7,899 nucleotides of DNA, taken from positions 1 to 7,899 of the forward strand of contig JAPLDC010000216.1 in the NCBI GenBank assembly GCA_026391935.1, given 5' to 3'. Source of the stretch: Bacteroidota bacterium. Its GTDB lineage: Bacteria > Bacteroidota > Bacteroidia > 2-12-FULL-35-15. The translations under genes and the position numbers were made by a program. The notes beneath the pieces are model-generated. The model was not told the origin of the DNA and did no database searches. It worked only from the letters and a program-made list of their open reading frames with translations. Positions 5,710 through 7,899 of this stretch are shown here, in pieces (the first letter of the stretch is position 1; every line of letters begins with the position of its first letter).

Positions 5710-6390
5710 ATGAATATTACCTATTTCGGTCATTCCTGTTTTGGAGTTGAAGTAAATGGCAAACATATTTTATTTGACCCCTTCATTTCACCCAATGAAT
5801 TGGCAGTTAATATTGATATTTCTTCTGTAAAAGCTGATTTCATATTGGTTTCGCATGGCCATGAGGATCATATTGCTGATGTAGTAAGTATTGCCAAGCG
5901 CACCAATGCGAAAGTGGTTTGTAATTATGAAATATCCGTTTGGTTAAACAAAAAAGGAGTCGCAACTACCCATCCGATGAATATCGGAGGAAAATGGAAG
6001 TTTGATTTTGGAAATGTAAAATGTGTTGCAGCGGCTCATTCTAGCAGCTTGCCTGATGGTACGTATGGTGGTAATCCGATGGGCTTCATCATTGAATCTG
6101 CTGAAGGTAATTTTTATTATGCAGGCGATACTGCTCTAACGTATGATATGAAACTGATCGGTGATTACCGAAGAATAGATTTTGCTTTTTTACCAATTGG
6201 CGACAATTTTACAATGGGTGTTGATAATGCGATCATCGCATCCGAATTTATCCGATGCGATAAGATCATTGGAATGCATTACGACACGTTCGGATATATT
6301 AAAATTGACAAGGAGCTAGCAGTTTCTAAATTTGAAAATGCCGGAAATGAATTGATCCTTTTCAACATTGGGGAAACAAAAACATTTTGA
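5710..6390 (+). CDS. UPF0173 metal-dependent hydrolase (metallo-beta-lactamase fold)
   Basis: The protein has 226 residues, the usual length for the UPF0173/UlaG-like branch of the metallo-beta-lactamase superfamily. Metal ligands are all visible: HGHEDH with H49, H51, D53 and H54, then H110 in AAHSSS, D140 in YYAGDTA and H190 in GMHYDTF. The start MNITYFGHSCFGVEVNGKHILFDPF is diagnostic of the family. It is a cytoplasmic hydrolase, probably with two metal ions; the natural substrate is not known for most members, so I give no gene symbol. It is 56 bases upstream of parA on the same strand with no terminator between, so co-transcription is possible. It is divergent from the FMN reductase. Confidence 0.95.
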   Translation: MNITYFGHSCFGVEVNGKHILFDPFISPNELAVNIDISSVKADFILVSHGHEDHIADVVSIAKRTNAKVVCNYEISVWLNKKGVATTHPMNIGGKWKFDFGNVKCVAAAHSSSLPDGTYGGNPMGFIIESAEGNFYYAGDTALTYDMKLIGDYRRIDFAFLPIGDNFTMGVDNAIIASEFIRCDKIIGMHYDTFGYIKIDKELAVSKFENAGNELILFNIGETKTF

Positions 6391-6446
6391 AGAATCGAAA
6401 AAAACACTAAAAAATAAAATTAAAATCTAAATACTAATAAAAAGGG

Positions 6447-7262
6447 ATGGGAAAAATAATAGCAATAGCAAATCAGAAAGGTGGAGTTGGGAAAACAACA
6501 ACTGCTATTAATTTGGCAGCAAGTTTGGCAGTATTGGAATTTAAAACACTTTTGATCGATGCCGATCCGCAAGCAAATTCTACATCAGGAGTTGGCTTTG
6601 ATCCCCGTAATATAAAAACCGGGATTTACGAATGTATCATCGATGGAATAGAACCGAAAGATATTATTCTTCAAACAGAGACGCCAAATTTATTTTTACT
6701 TCCAGCACACATTGATCTCGTTGGTGCTGAAATTGAAATGATCAACCTTCCTAATCGTGAAAAGATGATGAAGATGTCATTGGATAAGATCAAAAATGAT
6801 TACGATTTTATTATCATCGACTGCTCGCCATCACTCGGACTGATCACTGTAAATGCTTTGTGCGCAGCTGATTCTGTCCTTATCCCGGTTCAATGTGAAT
6901 ATTTTGCATTGGAAGGATTAGGGAAATTATTAAATACAATTAAAATTGTTCAGACCCGTTTGAATCCTGAATTGGCTATTGAAGGCATTTTACTTACCAT
7001 GTATGATATGCGTTTGCGATTAAGCAATCAAGTGGTGGAAGAAGTTAAAACACACTTTCAACAAATGGTATTTGACACAATTATTCAACGTAACACAAAA
7101 CTAGGGGAAGCTCCTAGTTTCGGACAAAGTATTATCATGCACGATGCGAGTGGAAAGGCTTCCGTGAACTATTTAAATCTTGCACGTGAAATTTTACAAA
7201 AAAACGGACTGACCAGATTGAACGATTCTGAAAAATTTATCAACCTGGAGGAAGAGAACTAA
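6447..7262 (+). CDS. parA: Chromosome-partitioning ATPase ParA (Soj)
   Basis: ParA is a dimerising ATPase that binds the nucleoid and, with ParB on parS sites, moves and orients chromosome origins. The 271 residues include the deviant Walker A motif KGGVGKTT (11-18, signature lysines K11 and K16), the A' motif LLIDADPQAN (35-44), the Walker B strand FIIIDCSPSLG (121-131) and the C-terminal TIIQRNTKLGEAPSFGQSI (211-229), typical of chromosomal Soj-type proteins. It lacks an N-terminal helix-turn-helix, unlike many plasmid ParA proteins. The ATG at 6447 follows an AAGGG, one of the few Shine-Dalgarno-like sites here, and gives the standard MGKIIAIANQKGG start. parB follows after 72 bases in the same direction, so the two are surely one operon, which suggests the replication origin may not be far away. 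Confidence 0.97.
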   Translation: MGKIIAIANQKGGVGKTTTAINLAASLAVLEFKTLLIDADPQANSTSGVGFDPRNIKTGIYECIIDGIEPKDIILQTETPNLFLLPAHIDLVGAEIEMINLPNREKMMKMSLDKIKNDYDFIIIDCSPSLGLITVNALCAADSVLIPVQCEYFALEGLGKLLNTIKIVQTRLNPELAIEGILLTMYDMRLRLSNQVVEEVKTHFQQMVFDTIIQRNTKLGEAPSFGQSIIMHDASGKASVNYLNLAREILQKNGLTRLNDSEKFINLEEEN

Positions 7263-7265
7263 ATC

Positions 7266-7299
7266 GATGTGCAATTTTTTGATGTGCAGATCTGCAGAT
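7266..7299. repeat. Direct repeats and overlapping palindromes between parA and parB
   Basis: GATGTGCA occurs at 7266-7273 and 7281-7288. The second copy runs into the 12-base perfect palindrome TGCAGATCTGCA (7285-7296), which overlaps another palindrome, ATCTGCAGAT (7290-7299). It is not the parS consensus. The 'GATGTGCAGAT' wording resembles short intergenic repeats I recall from Bacteroidota, so this may be a remnant of such a repeat and not an operon-specific site. Confidence 0.5.
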
Positions 7300-7334
7300 T
7301 AAATAATTTAAACATTGAATAAAATTAATTACAA

Positions 7335-7899
7335 ATGTCAACAACAAAAACAATGTCAACAAAAAGAAACGCATTAGGCAGAGGATTAAGCGCATTACTT
7401 GAAAATGCAAATACAGATATTACAAGCAATAAACTAGAAGGCGAAGGAAAAGTAGTGGGTGCAGTAGCTAATATCGAAATTTCTAAAATAGAAACGAATC
7501 CATTTCAGCCGCGAACACATTTTGAAGCAGATGCTTTAAATGAATTAGCCGGTTCGATAAAAGAACATGGCATCATTCAACCTATCACTGTCCGGAAATT
7601 AGGATATGATAAATACCAGTTAATTTCAGGAGAAAGACGTTTTCGTGCTTCTCAATTAGCCGGTTTAACCAGCGTTCCCGCGTATATCCGTATTGCAAAT
7701 GATCAAGCGATGCTGGAAATGGCATTGGTAGAAAATATTCAACGCGAAAATTTAGATGCTATTGAAGTCGCCATCAGCTACAAACGTTTGATCGACGAAT
7801 GTTCGCTTACTCAGGAACAACTATCCCAGAAAGTAAGTAAACAACGTTCTACTATCACAAATTATTTGCGTCTTTTAAAATTGCCTGTTGAAATTCAAT
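7335..7899 (+). CDS. parB: Chromosome-partitioning protein ParB (Spo0J), N-terminal part
   Basis: ParB loads on parS sites as a CTP-dependent clamp and stimulates ParA. 188 codons are visible before the window ends. In order: LGRGLSALL (14-22), the N-terminal ParA-contacting segment; the ParB/Srx-type nucleotide-binding domain with IETNPFQPR (52-60), GSIKEHGIIQPI (73-84), the GERRFRA signature (99-105) and ALVENIQREN (130-139); then the start of the helix-turn-helix that reads parS, LTQEQLSQKVSKQRSTI (158-174). The C-terminal dimerisation domain is outside. The start is uncertain: ATG at 7335 gives MSTTKTMSTKRNALGRG, and the in-frame ATG at 7353 gives MSTKRNALGRG, which looks more like relatives. 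The gene follows parA after 72 bases. Confidence 0.96.
   Translation, partial: MSTTKTMSTKRNALGRGLSALLENANTDITSNKLEGEGKVVGAVANIEISKIETNPFQPRTHFEADALNELAGSIKEHGIIQPITVRKLGYDKYQLISGERRFRASQLAGLTSVPAYIRIANDQAMLEMALVENIQRENLDAIEVAISYKRLIDECSLTQEQLSQKVSKQRSTITNYLRLLKLPVEIQ

Noticed and set aside
6391..7334. Search for a parS site near parA and parB
   Set aside because: No sequence close to the TGTTnCACGTGnAACA consensus is present; the palindromes at 7285-7299 differ from it.
1..7899. CRISPR array, tRNA, rRNA, transposase or phage genes
   Set aside because: No regularly spaced repeats, no tRNA-like cloverleaf that I could recognise, and no transposase or phage motifs in any readable frame.

Overview
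The window is AT-rich chromosomal DNA from a member of the Bacteroidota. The grounds are TAnnTTTG-type -7 promoter elements, the lack of strong Shine-Dalgarno sites, LTSC-type lipoproteins, and the grouping of a LuxC-like acyl-CoA reductase, a dicluster ferredoxin and serC, which I recall from this phylum. I cannot fix the order or family. I see no phage, transposase, CRISPR or RNA gene. Most of the window is ordinary housekeeping DNA.

Layout. At the left edge (1-177, minus) is the start of a lipoprotein with a c-type haem motif; it runs off the window. Two short tandem plus-strand genes follow (387-677 and 752-1000). They encode very basic small lipoproteins that are paralogues of each other. 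Converging on them (997-1936, minus) is an acyl-CoA reductase gene that looks broken: the reading frame shifts just after the catalytic cysteine, and about 40-48 residues expected there are missing. Divergent from it is a 2[4Fe-4S] ferredoxin (2051-2398) with a clear terminator. A non-coding stretch with degenerate inverted-repeat arms leads into an unrecognised secreted protein with a lysine tail (2721-3713). Then comes serC (3914-5002), phosphoserine aminotransferase of serine and vitamin B6 synthesis. It shares a bidirectional terminator with a convergent NAD(P)H-dependent FMN reductase (5065-5586, minus).

The right third reads rightward: a UPF0173 metallo-beta-lactamase-fold hydrolase (5710-6390), the chromosome-partitioning ATPase ParA (6447-7262) and the start of ParB (7335 to the end, cut by the window). 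ParA and ParB should act together in chromosome segregation. The hydrolase lies 56 bases upstream of parA and may be co-transcribed with it.

Points worth a second look are the damaged acyl-CoA reductase, the tandem SAKxxPSEKQ lipoproteins, a promoter with an inverted repeat that runs into a start codon, the repeat-bearing gap, and the overlapping palindromes between parA and parB. I did not find a convincing new multi-gene system.
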